This document shows, in pieces, positions 9,641 to 18,560 of a DNA stretch of 64,000 nucleotides; within the stretch, counting starts at the first letter, position 1; each line of letters begins with the position of its first letter. The position numbers were made by a program, and so were the translations under genes. Under the pieces are notes generated by a model. That model was not told where the DNA came from, did no database searches, and saw only the letters and a list, made by a program, of their open reading frames with translations. This DNA is from CAWKAO01 sp963847665 (GTDB taxonomy: Bacteria; Actinomycetota; Humimicrobiia; Humimicrobiales; Humimicrobiaceae), in assembly GCA_963847665.1 (NCBI GenBank), contig CAWKAO010000002.1:434001-498000 (forward strand), written 5' to 3'.

Positions 9641-9895
9641 CTACTGGATATCTTCATCCTCGTCCATATCAATATCCATATTATCATCTAAAAAATCCTG
9701 CCAGTATCCCTGGGAGATAAGGGCTTCTTCTTCATCAATTACCTGGATAGCGAATCCGGCATGAACAATTACAAAATCTCCGACATCTGCGTCCGGTAAA
9801 AGAGATATATCAACTTTTTTTAAAACCCCAAGACTTTCGATTTCTGCAATATTACCATTGATCCTATTGATTTTTGCAGGTATAGCTAAACACAT
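9641..9895 (-). CDS. hypC: hydrogenase chaperone HypC
   Basis: HypC is the small chaperone that carries the Fe(CN)2CO group to the large subunit and holds it open for nickel. It begins MCLAIPAKI, with the essential Cys2 exposed after Met removal. The OB-like core (GDFVIVHAGFAIQVID) follows. It ends in an unusually acidic tail (DDNMDIDMDEDED) of about 15 residues. It is the first gene of the leftward hypCDE operon, and the upstream region contains a 12-bp inverted repeat. Confidence 0.93.
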   Translation of the reverse strand: MCLAIPAKINRINGNIAEIESLGVLKKVDISLLPDADVGDFVIVHAGFAIQVIDEEEALISQGYWQDFLDDNMDIDMDEDEDIQ

Positions 9896-9942
9896 TTATC
9901 TGATCACCCTTTTTTTAATATCTGTTTTTAATAACGATCACG

Positions 9943-9978
9943 CTGCTTTTAAAAGTAATAAAAGTTTTTTAAAAGCAG
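9943..9978. promoter_or_regulatory. 12-bp perfect inverted repeat upstream of hypC and the Fur-type regulator
   Basis: The arms ctgcttttaaaa (9943-9954) and ttttaaaagcag (9967-9978) are exact reverse complements separated by 12 bases. The element sits 48 bases upstream of the hypC start and about 190 bases upstream of the PerR-like gene, in the shared divergent intergenic region. No T-run follows on either strand, so an operator or an mRNA 5' hairpin is more likely than a terminator. No regulator has been assigned from sequence. Confidence 0.5.
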
Positions 9979-10169
9979 ATTAACGATTTTATACCATTTA
10001 TATATTTTTTAAAACTAAGAAGTCACTGCGTTCTCTATTAAAGAAGATTATCTTTTTAACCTGTGATGTAGAAGCCATTATTTGGTTCTTTTTAAAAAAA
10101 AATAAATCAGTTATAATTACAAAGATTTTTTAAAGGAATACCAATGTTATAAAAGTTCAGGAAAATAAT

Positions 10170-10586
10170 ATGAGTTCAATTTTTGATGATATCTGTAAAA
10201 AAAATAATCTTAAAATGACTCCACAGAGGATGATCATTTATAAAATATTGAAATGCACTGATTCTCATCCGACAATTGAGACTGTCTATAATGAAGTCAA
10301 GAAGACATATCCAAATATATCTTTTGACACAGTTTACCGTACCCTTATTACATTTGTGAATATTGGAGCCGCAAGTAGCCTTGTTTTTACAGGAGAGGTC
10401 AGGCGTTTTGACGGGGATACCGAACCGCATATCCATTTTAGGTGTAAAAAATGCAATGAAATTATCGATATCTATGAAGATGAGCAGGAAATATCTCTAA
10501 AAGAGTCTGAAGAACTAAATAAAAAAGGCCTTAAGGTGCAAAAAAAATATACAATTTTTGAAGGTTATTGCACTAATTGTAGCTGA
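10170..10586 (+). CDS. Fur-family regulator, PerR-like
   Basis: This is a winged-helix metalloregulator of 138 aa. The helix-turn-helix covers HPTIETVYNEVKK to SFDTVYRTL. The structural zinc site has both CxxC pairs (CKKC and the terminal CTNC). The regulatory site matches PerR in kind and spacing: a His in HPTIE, Asp in RFDGD, HIH, and Asp in CNEIID. An Asp rather than Glu at the last position favours a peroxide sensor over an iron Fur. Its place between hypC and hypF suggests redox or metal control of hydrogenase maturation; a nickel-sensing role cannot be excluded. Its stop abuts that of hypF. Confidence 0.88.
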   Translation: MSSIFDDICKKNNLKMTPQRMIIYKILKCTDSHPTIETVYNEVKKTYPNISFDTVYRTLITFVNIGAASSLVFTGEVRRFDGDTEPHIHFRCKKCNEIIDIYEDEQEISLKESEELNKKGLKVQKKYTIFEGYCTNCS

Positions 10587-12973
10587 TCATATTTTTTTTG
10601 CTGCCAGATATACCTGTCCAAGTGAAATACCACCATCATTGACCGGCACTTTTAATTTTGTATAAACTTCAAAACCAGATTTTTTAAGTTTTTTAAAACT
10701 ATTTGTAAGTAAAATATTATTCTGGAAAACTCCACCGGCCAGAGCTATTTTTTCAATATCTTTCTCTGCACGGATTGTTTCTGCTGTTGAAATAATTATG
10801 TCCAGAAGTGTGTTATGAAATTTTGCAGCAATAACGTTCTTATTGATCTTCATATTTAAGTCCCGTATTATCTGGTCAAAGATATAAAAATCATCGAAAA
10901 TAATCTTGTTACGATCTTTTTCTTTAATAAACCTCTGGTCATATTTACCTTTTGACTTTTCATCTGCAATCATTTCAAGGTGAATGGCAGCTTCACCTTC
11001 GTAACTTATCTCATGAGTCAGGCCAAGTAATGAACTTACTGCATCGAATAATCGGCCCATACTTGTCGTGACCGGGGAATTAAGACCATTATTTATTTGT
11101 TTCAATATGACAGACAGTTCATCTCTTTTTATTATTTCCTTATAAAAGGGAAATCCTTTATATATAAAATCATAAAAATCTTTACTTATTTCAGAGTAAT
11201 ACCTGGACCAGATCCCGTAAAGATAGACCATAGCCATCCTGTAAGGCTTCTTTATGCTGATCTCGCCACCCGGAAGTATTTTTTTAGAAAGTTGGCCGAT
11301 ATGCTGAAAGTTAAGTTTTTTATCAACAATAAATATCTCACTTCCCCATATATTTCCATCATCTCCCAATCCTGTGCCATCCCAGGCAAAGCCAAGGATC
11401 TTTTTACTGTAATTGTTTTTGAAGATCCCGTTTTCAGCAATGACTCCGGCAATATGTGCAGCATGATGCTGGAACCCCTTTTTTATTGCTCCAGGAAAGT
11501 TTTTAAGTGCGAACTTTGTAGATTCATAGTCCGGATGATTGTCATAAGCAACAATATCGAATTTATTAATTGAAAAAAGCTTGATGTAATTATTTAAAGT
11601 ATTTTCATAAAAATCGATCGATTCAACAGTATCAAGGTCGCCAATATGCTGGCTCAGTATTGCATAATTTTTTATAAATATGCAAAATGTATTTTTTTCC
11701 TGTGCACCAGTAGCCAGAATAGTCTTATTACCGATATCCAGATCCAGTTTAACGGGATATGGTGCGTAACCCCTGGCTCTTCTTAATATCATCTCTTCAC
11801 CATTAAAAGACCTTACAACAGAATCATCATATTTTGAATATATATCCCTATTATGGATCAAAAAGAAATCGCATATACCCTGAAGTTTCTGTGAAGCTTC
11901 CTTATTAATAGAAGCTATCGGCTCTTCCGAGACGTTTCCGCTGGTCATGATCAGTGGAAATCCCAGGGATTTAAAAAGCATATGGTGTATTGGTGTGTAA
12001 GGCAGGAAAACTCCATCATATTTATTGTAAAACGATACATTCACGGAAATGTGTTCTATATTGTTGATATTGGCATCGGACAGATTATTTAAATATTTTT
12101 TCTTCAGGAGCACTATCGGTGCTGATGGAGATTTTAACAGAGCTTCTTCAAACTTGCAGACCCGAAAAAACTTTTTTATCGCAACGATATCTTTAAACAT
12201 CATCGCAAAGGGTTTTTTTGGTCGCTTTTTTCTTTTCCGGAGCAGCATTACCACTGATGAGTTTGTAGCATCACAGGCTATCTGGAATCCACCAAGGCTC
12301 TTTATAGCTATTATTTTTCCATCTTTAAGCAATTCTGCAGCCGAGCTGATGGGTTCTTTATCATCTATTATTTTAAGATTCGAATCTGTAAGCAGCAGGG
12401 AAGGACCACAGTCCTTACAGGCATTAGGCTGGGCATGGAATCTCCTGCTACTCGGGTCATTATATTCTGCAAGACAATCCGGGCACATTTTGAATATATC
12501 CATGACAGTATTGGATCTGTCATAAGGCATTTTTTTTATTATTGTAAATCTCGGGCCGCAATTGGTACAGTTTGTAAAAGCATACGAGCACCTCCTCCTA
12601 TCAGAAGAGTTGTTTATATCATCGACACATTCCATACAGGTCGAAAGATCGGGAGATATCAACTGAAAATTATTTTCCGTTTTTTTACTGCTGGAGATGT
12701 TAAAATCTTGAAAGTCCTCAAAATCAATTTTTAAATAGTCAATACTTTCTATAATTGCTGGAGATGGTCTCTGCTTTTTTATTTTTATAATATAAGTTTT
12801 CTAACTCTTTACGGGAGGTGCAATTTATCTTTACTACAACACCCTCTGTTGTGTTGTATACGGTGCCATTTAAATTTGATTCTGTTGAGATCCTCCAGAT
12901 AAATGGCCTGAATCCAACTCCCTGGACTATGCCTTTAATATTTATTTTATAGGTCCTTAATTTATTGAGTCAT
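10587..12973 (-). CDS. hypF: carbamoyltransferase HypF (frameshifted N-terminal domain)
   Basis: HypF makes the carbamoyl group used for the cyanide ligands. The 691-residue frame starting at 12662 holds the zinc-finger part (CMECVDDINN, NCTNCGPRF, CPDCLAEY, CKDCGP), the YrdC-like domain, and the Kae1-like carbamoyltransferase domain (HHAAHIAGV, LAGGVFQNN). The N-terminal acylphosphatase domain (IVQGVGFRPF, then VYNTTEG) is encoded in another frame between about 12780 and 12960. It joins the main frame if one A is removed from the run at 12775-12780. The start is uncertain: the best ATG is at 12973 and needs a further one-base correction. hypF is convergent with the PerR-like gene. Confidence 0.88.
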
Positions 12974-13023
12974 GGCCAATATTATGTGAGAAAACATACA
13001 AGCATTTTAAAATCATCCGGCTC

Positions 13024-14322
13024 TTATTTAATATCAAGCTTATATACTCTCCATTTTAATGCGATCCTTCCAAGATTTGTAAGCGGATTGATTATGTCGC
13101 TATTTATATCTGCAAGCTGAGAACCTGATCCATTTGTTATACCTATTTCATTTGCCTTTTCCCTGATGAGATAGTAAAGACGGGAATCGAGCCCTGATTT
13201 TCTGTATTCTTTAAGGATACCAAGGATATAAAATCTCATACGTGAAAATTTTTTATTTTTTAAACTTTTTTGAATATTTGAGAAGATCTTGATATCCCTT
13301 TTTAAGTCCTTAAAAGCAATAAATCTTTTTGAGGGCAGACCTTTATAATGATCATTATCATATTCTTCTATGACTTCATTAATATCAGGAATGTTAACTG
13401 AAACACCAATCGGAACATTATCTTTTTCTACAATAAATATTAATTCTTGTAGGGCAATAGATCTTATTCCGCTGGCAAGAATTGCAAACTCCGGTTCTGT
13501 CATCTCAAGCTGCTGAGGATGGTTGCCCTCATTCCAGATCTTATTATATAGATTCCTGATAATGGTTATTTCACTGGAGATCTTTGTAAAATCTGCTGTC
13601 CTTATGTCAAATCCGTTTAAATAGGCTGCTCTTCGATTACCGTTTATAATACCAAGGATCCTTTCAAATTTATCCATATAATCTTTTGAAAAAAGATTAT
13701 CTGTATTGATGCTGAACCAGTCGTTTTCCTTTTTAAAACCATAACTTTCAAAGAATTGCTGGTAATAGGGAGCATTATAAGGTTCAAGAAAGTAAGGTTT
13801 GTTTTCAAATCCATCTATCAAAAGCCCTATTTCACCGCTTGCGTTGAACTTTGCAGGACCAATAATATAATTGCATGAATTATTTTTAAAATATTTTATT
13901 GCTTCCTCAAATAATCTGTTGGCTACTTCACTGTCATCAATACTTTCAAAACAACCAAATATGCCGATATTGTCTTTATACGTTTTATTATAGATATAAT
14001 CTATAAAAACCATGATTCTACCGGCAGGAATATTATTTTTAAATGCTTCAAGGTATTTGATCTGGGCATGGTCAAAAAAAGGGTTTCTGGTGACCATACC
14101 TGGTATTGTAAGATTTGTTGGGTTCAGGTCAGAAATCTCCTGGGAGAATAGGGGAGATACCCTGTTAGATCCACTGCTTCTGTACCATTCTATAAAATAT
14201 GGCACGATCGTAAATTCCTTTAATTTATTTATTGAAACACTGTTAATTATTTTTTCAGGTATTGTAGAATAATCCAGGTACTCTGGTGTCCACCATACTT
14301 TTTGCGGGAATAAATTCTCCAA
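13024..14322 (-). CDS. YghO-like GNAT-superfamily protein
   Basis: This 432-aa protein resembles the YghO-type large N-acetyltransferase-like proteins. The N-terminal half has the family pattern NPFFDHAQIKYLEAF, GRIMVFIDY, then GIFGCFESIDD and GPAKFNASGEIGLLIDGF. The C-terminal half has a GNAT-like core ending in a conserved arginine-rich region (RMRFYILGILKEYRKSGLD), where acetyl-CoA would bind. The substrate is unknown. There is no signal peptide or membrane segment. It stands alone between hypF and a 313-base intergenic region. Confidence 0.65.
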   Translation of the reverse strand: MENLFPQKVWWTPEYLDYSTIPEKIINSVSINKLKEFTIVPYFIEWYRSSGSNRVSPLFSQEISDLNPTNLTIPGMVTRNPFFDHAQIKYLEAFKNNIPAGRIMVFIDYIYNKTYKDNIGIFGCFESIDDSEVANRLFEEAIKYFKNNSCNYIIGPAKFNASGEIGLLIDGFENKPYFLEPYNAPYYQQFFESYGFKKENDWFSINTDNLFSKDYMDKFERILGIINGNRRAAYLNGFDIRTADFTKISSEITIIRNLYNKIWNEGNHPQQLEMTEPEFAILASGIRSIALQELIFIVEKDNVPIGVSVNIPDINEVIEEYDNDHYKGLPSKRFIAFKDLKRDIKIFSNIQKSLKNKKFSRMRFYILGILKEYRKSGLDSRLYYLIREKANEIGITNGSGSQLADINSDIINPLTNLGRIALKWRVYKLDIK

Positions 14323-14635
14323 GTTCTTTTATGATTATTTCGGACATAGATCTTTCCTTTTAAATATAATTTTGTCACCTTTAAATATTAATCTAAGATT
14401 ATAGCATCGATTACTTTATTATTTGTAATATTTTTAATTTATAAAACTAAACTCTATCAGGAGGTAACTTGGCAATAATAGTTTATTTAATAAAATCCTT
14501 TGAAAAAATTTATTTATTGGAGTAAAGTATTAAGGGTTTTTTAAAAACAGATTTGGTTATTATGACTTGTCAAAAATAAAAGTTTAATGCAATATATCAA
14601 GATAAAATTATAAAAAATCGCGGAGGCCAAATAAA
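14323..14635. other. intergenic region, AT-rich, with one possible 18-codon ORF
   Basis: This 313-base divergent gap separates the acetyltransferase gene from the NDK-like gene. A strong ribosome-like aggagg (14459-14464) is followed by TTG at 14469 and an 18-residue ORF ending at 14525 (AIIVYLIKSFEKIYLLE). It could be a leader peptide or chance. No hairpin, riboswitch or tRNA was seen. Confidence 0.3.
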
Positions 14636-15646
14636 TTGCACATCGATGAAATAAAAAAAAAGATAATGGAATCAGTTGTCTCAGATAAAAAGATCTCATT
14701 GATAAAAGAATTTGAAAGTTCAGGTAAGGAGAATGAGACTTTGTTCTTTTTAAAACCTGAATTTTTTAACCTGAATGACTTCAATAAAATAGGGCCACTG
14801 CTTGAATTTATATTATCAAAAGTAAAAAGCTTTGATATAGAAATATCCGGAATCTTAAATCTTAAGGGCAGTTTTCTTAAAGAGAAAAAAATAATAGAAA
14901 GACATTATGGTGTAATAAACAGGCTTTCAGTTGAAGGTTCCAGGATAATTACTGCTGAAGATAAAGACAGAATAAAAGAAGCGATTTCTCCTGAAAACAT
15001 TGATGATTATAAAATCCTTGGAGGCCATGAGCTTATTAACAGGTTTAAAGAGATGGATGAAGAGAGATTAACAGAATTATGGTATACCAAGAACGGGTAT
15101 AGGATAGGAGAAGGGTTCTATATTCAACTTCACAGCATAAATAATGAAAACATCATCTTGATAAATGGCTTTAACCCAAGCCAGATAAAGCACTTTACTT
15201 CACCGGACAGCCAGATAGTCTTATTTTTACTGCATACTGGAACTGACTGGAACATATTAAGAAATGACATGGTAGGTGATACGTTCCCGGATAAGGCATT
15301 ACCAGGCTCAATAAGAGCAGTATTGTATGAAAATTCAGAAAAATATGGTGTAGGGTCCATAAATGTCGCAAAAAATTTTGTGCACGCATCTTCAGGCCCA
15401 TTTGATGCCCTTTTTGAAATATGTAATTTTGTCGGAAATATTAAAGAAATAAGTATTTGCAAGTATGATACTAACATATTTCACCTGATGCGTAACAAGT
15501 TTGATCTTTTAAAGGAAGACTTTGATAAAAGCCTTGATAATCCATATGCAAATATAAATGGAAAAGAAGTTGACCTTTTTTCATTCACCAAGAACAAAAA
15601 TACCATCGAGTCTATAGAGGATTTCGTAAAATATTTCAAGGACTAA
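14636..15646 (+). CDS. divergent nucleoside-diphosphate-kinase-like protein, double length
   Basis: This 336-aa protein has scattered NDK signatures. ETLFFLKPE near residue 35 resembles the first NDK strand. GDTFPDKALPGSIRA then NFVHASSGPFDALFEI resembles the TNPxxAxPGTIR and NxxHGSDS region, with His250 in the catalytic position. A normal NDK is about 140-150 aa; here roughly 130 residues are inserted between the two halves, and the GSDS is changed to ASSG. It may transfer phosphate between nucleotides or may only share the fold. The start is TTG at 14636, chosen because cggagg lies 9 bases upstream. No operon partner is obvious. Confidence 0.5.
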   Translation: MHIDEIKKKIMESVVSDKKISLIKEFESSGKENETLFFLKPEFFNLNDFNKIGPLLEFILSKVKSFDIEISGILNLKGSFLKEKKIIERHYGVINRLSVEGSRIITAEDKDRIKEAISPENIDDYKILGGHELINRFKEMDEERLTELWYTKNGYRIGEGFYIQLHSINNENIILINGFNPSQIKHFTSPDSQIVLFLLHTGTDWNILRNDMVGDTFPDKALPGSIRAVLYENSEKYGVGSINVAKNFVHASSGPFDALFEICNFVGNIKEISICKYDTNIFHLMRNKFDLLKEDFDKSLDNPYANINGKEVDLFSFTKNKNTIESIEDFVKYFKD

Positions 15647-15691
15647 GGATCCCATTTTTATCTAAAGATATTTTTATTTTTCAGGAAAGAC

Positions 15692-15726
15692 TTGCTTTTT
15701 ATTTACATAAGTTATAATGTTATAAC
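15692..15726 (+). promoter_or_regulatory. promoter with overlapping operator before the GntR regulator
   Basis: A sigma-70-like promoter is visible as TTGCTT (15692-15697), a 15-base spacer, and TATAAT (15713-15718). The -10 box lies inside gttataa-tg-ttataac (15711-15726), whose 7-bp arms are exact reverse complements and also nearly a direct repeat. GntR-family proteins bind such short palindromes, so this is a likely autoregulatory operator, 30 bases before the ATG. Confidence 0.5.
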
Positions 15727-15756
15727 AATAAATATATTCCTGATCATTTTATTGTA

Positions 15757-16509
15757 ATGAATATAAAAATTGATAAATCTTTAAAGATCCCATACTATTT
15801 CCAGCTCTATTCAAATATTCTTAACAGGATAAAAAGTAATGACTTTACTGATGGTGAGAGACTTCCGAATGAAATGGATCTTTGCAAAGAATTCGGGGTC
15901 AGCAGGATCACGGTAAGGCAGGCCCTAAAAGATCTCGAATCAGATGGCCTCATTGTCCGTGAAAGAGGAAGGGGTACATTTATAAGAAAAAAAATCGAAA
16001 CTCACTCTCTTCAAAAAGTATCAAGCATAGTGGACGAGTTAAAAAATGAAGGTATAAATACAAAAGAAAAAATACTTGATGCCAACACTATAAAACCTGA
16101 TGAAATAATAAAAAAAATACTCGACCTTGATGGTGATGTAGGTATTTTTTTTGTTAAAAGGCTTATATATGCATATAATTCACCCCTCTATCTGACAAAG
16201 GCATATTTTCCCTACGACCTTACAGGTGAAATAAACAGAAAAACATTAAAAGAAAATTCTTTTACAAAAATAATCACTGAGATCTATAATCTTAAGATCT
16301 TGCATTCAAAAAGAATACTTGAGCCAGATATACCTGGAGAAGAAACAATAAGTTTACTTGAAATAAAACCATGTGAAAAAATGGTAATACATTATTTGCA
16401 GACGTTCTGGACAGTGGAAAAGGATTTTATGCCAAGGACTATTTATTTTGAAGAATATTTTAACTCAAAAAATGGAAAATTTGTTTTTGAAAAGGATTAT
16501 GAATCATAA
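15757..16509 (+). CDS. GntR-family transcriptional regulator (HutC/UTRA type)
   Basis: This 250-aa regulator has an N-terminal winged helix (GERLPNEMDLCKEFGVSRIT, then VRQALKDLESDGLIVRERGRGTFI) and a C-terminal UTRA ligand-binding domain (residues about 90-245). HutC-type members sense small metabolites, often the substrate or an acyl-CoA of the pathway they control. It heads the mutase cluster, 24-30 bases before the phosphotransacetylase, so it probably controls that pathway. A palindrome overlaps its own promoter. Confidence 0.88.
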   Translation: MNIKIDKSLKIPYYFQLYSNILNRIKSNDFTDGERLPNEMDLCKEFGVSRITVRQALKDLESDGLIVRERGRGTFIRKKIETHSLQKVSSIVDELKNEGINTKEKILDANTIKPDEIIKKILDLDGDVGIFFVKRLIYAYNSPLYLTKAYFPYDLTGEINRKTLKENSFTKIITEIYNLKILHSKRILEPDIPGEETISLLEIKPCEKMVIHYLQTFWTVEKDFMPRTIYFEEYFNSKNGKFVFEKDYES

Positions 16510-16539
16510 GTCATAGAAAATGACAAGGAGGTAGTGAAG

Positions 16540-17586
16540 TTGCAGGATAGTATGTTTAAGGGGCACTTTTTTAACAATCTTTTGAAGCTTGCTTCAGGAA
16601 TAGAAAGGACCATTGCTTTCAGTGACGGTAATGATGTCAGGCTCATAAAAGCTCTTGATTATTTCAGTGGCTTAAACAATAGCCGATACATTTTGGTCGG
16701 TGATCAGACGGAAATACAGAAAAAGATCAAAGAAGTAAATCCTAAAAACCTTAAAAATTTTATTATAGCAGATCCTGAAAGGTCCAAAGACAATGAAGAG
16801 TATAGAGACATAATCAAGACATCCTATCAAAAAAGAAAAAGGGAACTTTCAGATGAAATGATATTAAAACTTTCACTTGATACGTCGTACTATACAGCAT
16901 TGCTTTTAAAGACTGACAGGGCTGATTGTGCAGTAGGAGGGTCCATCAGTTCTACTGAGGCATTGATGAGGGCCGTTATATTCATTCTTGGCCTGATAGA
17001 AGGTAAAAAATATTTAAATGGTGCCGCATTTGTAGATGTTCCCGATTGCCAATATGGTATTGATGGAGTATTTTGCCTTTCGGATCCGGCCATTATCCCA
17101 CATCCTGATGAGGACCAGCTGTTCGATATGACATTATCAAGTTACGAGACTGCAAAATCTGTATTTACAGTAGAACCTGTTGTTGCGATGTTGTCCTATT
17201 CAACTAAAGGGAGTGCAAATGGTGAAGACATCGAAAAGATAAGGAGGGTTACCAGCAGGATAAAAGAAGATTATCCCGAAATAAAAATTGATGGAGAGTT
17301 GCAGTTTGATGCAGCGATTATACCAGAAGTCGCTAAAATAAAACTATCCGCAAGTGAAGCTGCTGGTAAGGCCAATGTCCTTATTTTTCCGGATCTGAAT
17401 TCTGCAAATATAGGATACAAGATCATCCAGAGACTGGGTAAGGCAGAGGTCTGCGGAACAGTAATACAGGGGGCAGCTAAACCTTTTAATGATCTATCAA
17501 GGGGCTGTTTCGTAAGTGACATAGTCTCTTTAATAGCCATGACTCTTTTACAGAGAAAAGGGATGGAAGAGAGAAATTTAATATGA
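16540..17586 (+). CDS. phosphate acyltransferase (phosphotransacetylase-like)
   Basis: This enzyme of the Pta/Ptb family interconverts an acyl-CoA and phosphate with an acyl phosphate and CoA. Family sequence is visible from SDGNDVRLIKAL through GGSISSTEALMRA to ANVLIFPDLNSANIGYKI and the C-terminal GCFVSDIVSLIAMTLLQ. At about 350 aa it is the usual length for the short form. TTG 16540 is favoured because aaggagg ends 8 bases before it; the alternative GTG at 16534 is only 2 bases from that site. Its 4-base overlap with meaB implies coupling to the mutase, so propionyl- or another branched or short acyl-CoA is as likely a substrate as acetyl-CoA. Confidence 0.8.
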   Translation: MQDSMFKGHFFNNLLKLASGIERTIAFSDGNDVRLIKALDYFSGLNNSRYILVGDQTEIQKKIKEVNPKNLKNFIIADPERSKDNEEYRDIIKTSYQKRKRELSDEMILKLSLDTSYYTALLLKTDRADCAVGGSISSTEALMRAVIFILGLIEGKKYLNGAAFVDVPDCQYGIDGVFCLSDPAIIPHPDEDQLFDMTLSSYETAKSVFTVEPVVAMLSYSTKGSANGEDIEKIRRVTSRIKEDYPEIKIDGELQFDAAIIPEVAKIKLSASEAAGKANVLIFPDLNSANIGYKIIQRLGKAEVCGTVIQGAAKPFNDLSRGCFVSDIVSLIAMTLLQRKGMEERNLI

Positions 17587-18536
17587 TCAATTTAGCAGAT
17601 GATTTAGCAGATGAAATACTGCATGGCAAAGTTTCGGCAGCTGCAAAACTTATAAGGAAAACAGAAGATGAAGATCATGAAGTACAATACATTCTGGAAA
17701 AATTATATAAATATACGGGTAATGCTTATATCCTGGGAATAACCGGTCTTCCAGGGTCCGGAAAAAGTACGATCATCAATCTCCTGATAAAGTATTATAG
17801 GGAAAGTGGAAAATCTGTTGGGGTCATTGCTGTGGATCCTTCCAGTCCCATTACAAAGGGCTCTATTCTTGGGGACCGTATAAGGATGATGGAACATTCT
17901 GGAGATAAAGAGGTTTTTATAAAAAGTCTAGCAACCAGGGGCTGGTATGGCGGACTCTCCAAGACCACCTCAAGGATAATAAATATAATGGACGCAATGG
18001 GTAAAGATATCATATTGCTTGAGACTGTAGGAGTGGGCCAGACTGAAGTCAATATAATGAATTTTGCACATACAACGGTACTTGTATTAATACCGGAAAT
18101 GGGAGATTACATCCAGACTTTAAAAGCAGGGGTGTTGGAAATAGGAGATATTTTTATTATCAATAAGATCGATAAAAAAGATCCCGCTGAACTTCTTCAG
18201 AACCTTGAGACTTTAATAAGGCACAATAACAGTAATTCTTTCTGGACACAAAAGGTGCTTTTGACTGATGCCATAAGCAAAAAAGGTTTCGAAAGCCTGG
18301 TTACAGCAATAGACGAGCACAGGGATTATTTTTATAAGACCAAAAGAAAAGATTATTTAATAAACAGGGCAAAAAATGATCTGCAGGAAGAGATCACGGG
18401 GTATCTGATGGAAAATATAACCAAAAAGATCGGAAACAACGAAAAGTTTTCAAATATTATAGGATCCCTCGTATCAAAAAATACAGATCCTTATTCGACA
18501 GCCAGAAGATTAATAAAAGAACTTGAACTAAAATAA
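17583..18536 (+). CDS. meaB: MeaB/ArgK-type GTPase, chaperone of B12-dependent mutase
   Basis: This G3E-family GTPase gates adenosylcobalamin delivery to, and protects, acyl-CoA mutases. The P-loop is GLPGSGKST (near residue 55), followed by VDPSSPITKGSILGDRIRM, the switch region ETVGVGQTEV, and the base-recognition NKIDKKD. The C-terminal helical dimerisation arm is present, giving 317 aa as usual. It overlaps the upstream phosphotransacetylase gene by ATGA and lies 24 bases before the mutase large chain. Confidence 0.92.
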   Translation: MINLADDLADEILHGKVSAAAKLIRKTEDEDHEVQYILEKLYKYTGNAYILGITGLPGSGKSTIINLLIKYYRESGKSVGVIAVDPSSPITKGSILGDRIRMMEHSGDKEVFIKSLATRGWYGGLSKTTSRIINIMDAMGKDIILLETVGVGQTEVNIMNFAHTTVLVLIPEMGDYIQTLKAGVLEIGDIFIINKIDKKDPAELLQNLETLIRHNNSNSFWTQKVLLTDAISKKGFESLVTAIDEHRDYFYKTKRKDYLINRAKNDLQEEITGYLMENITKKIGNNEKFSNIIGSLVSKNTDPYSTARRLIKELELK

Positions 18537-18560
18537 AAGTAAAAATGAAAGGCATTAAAG

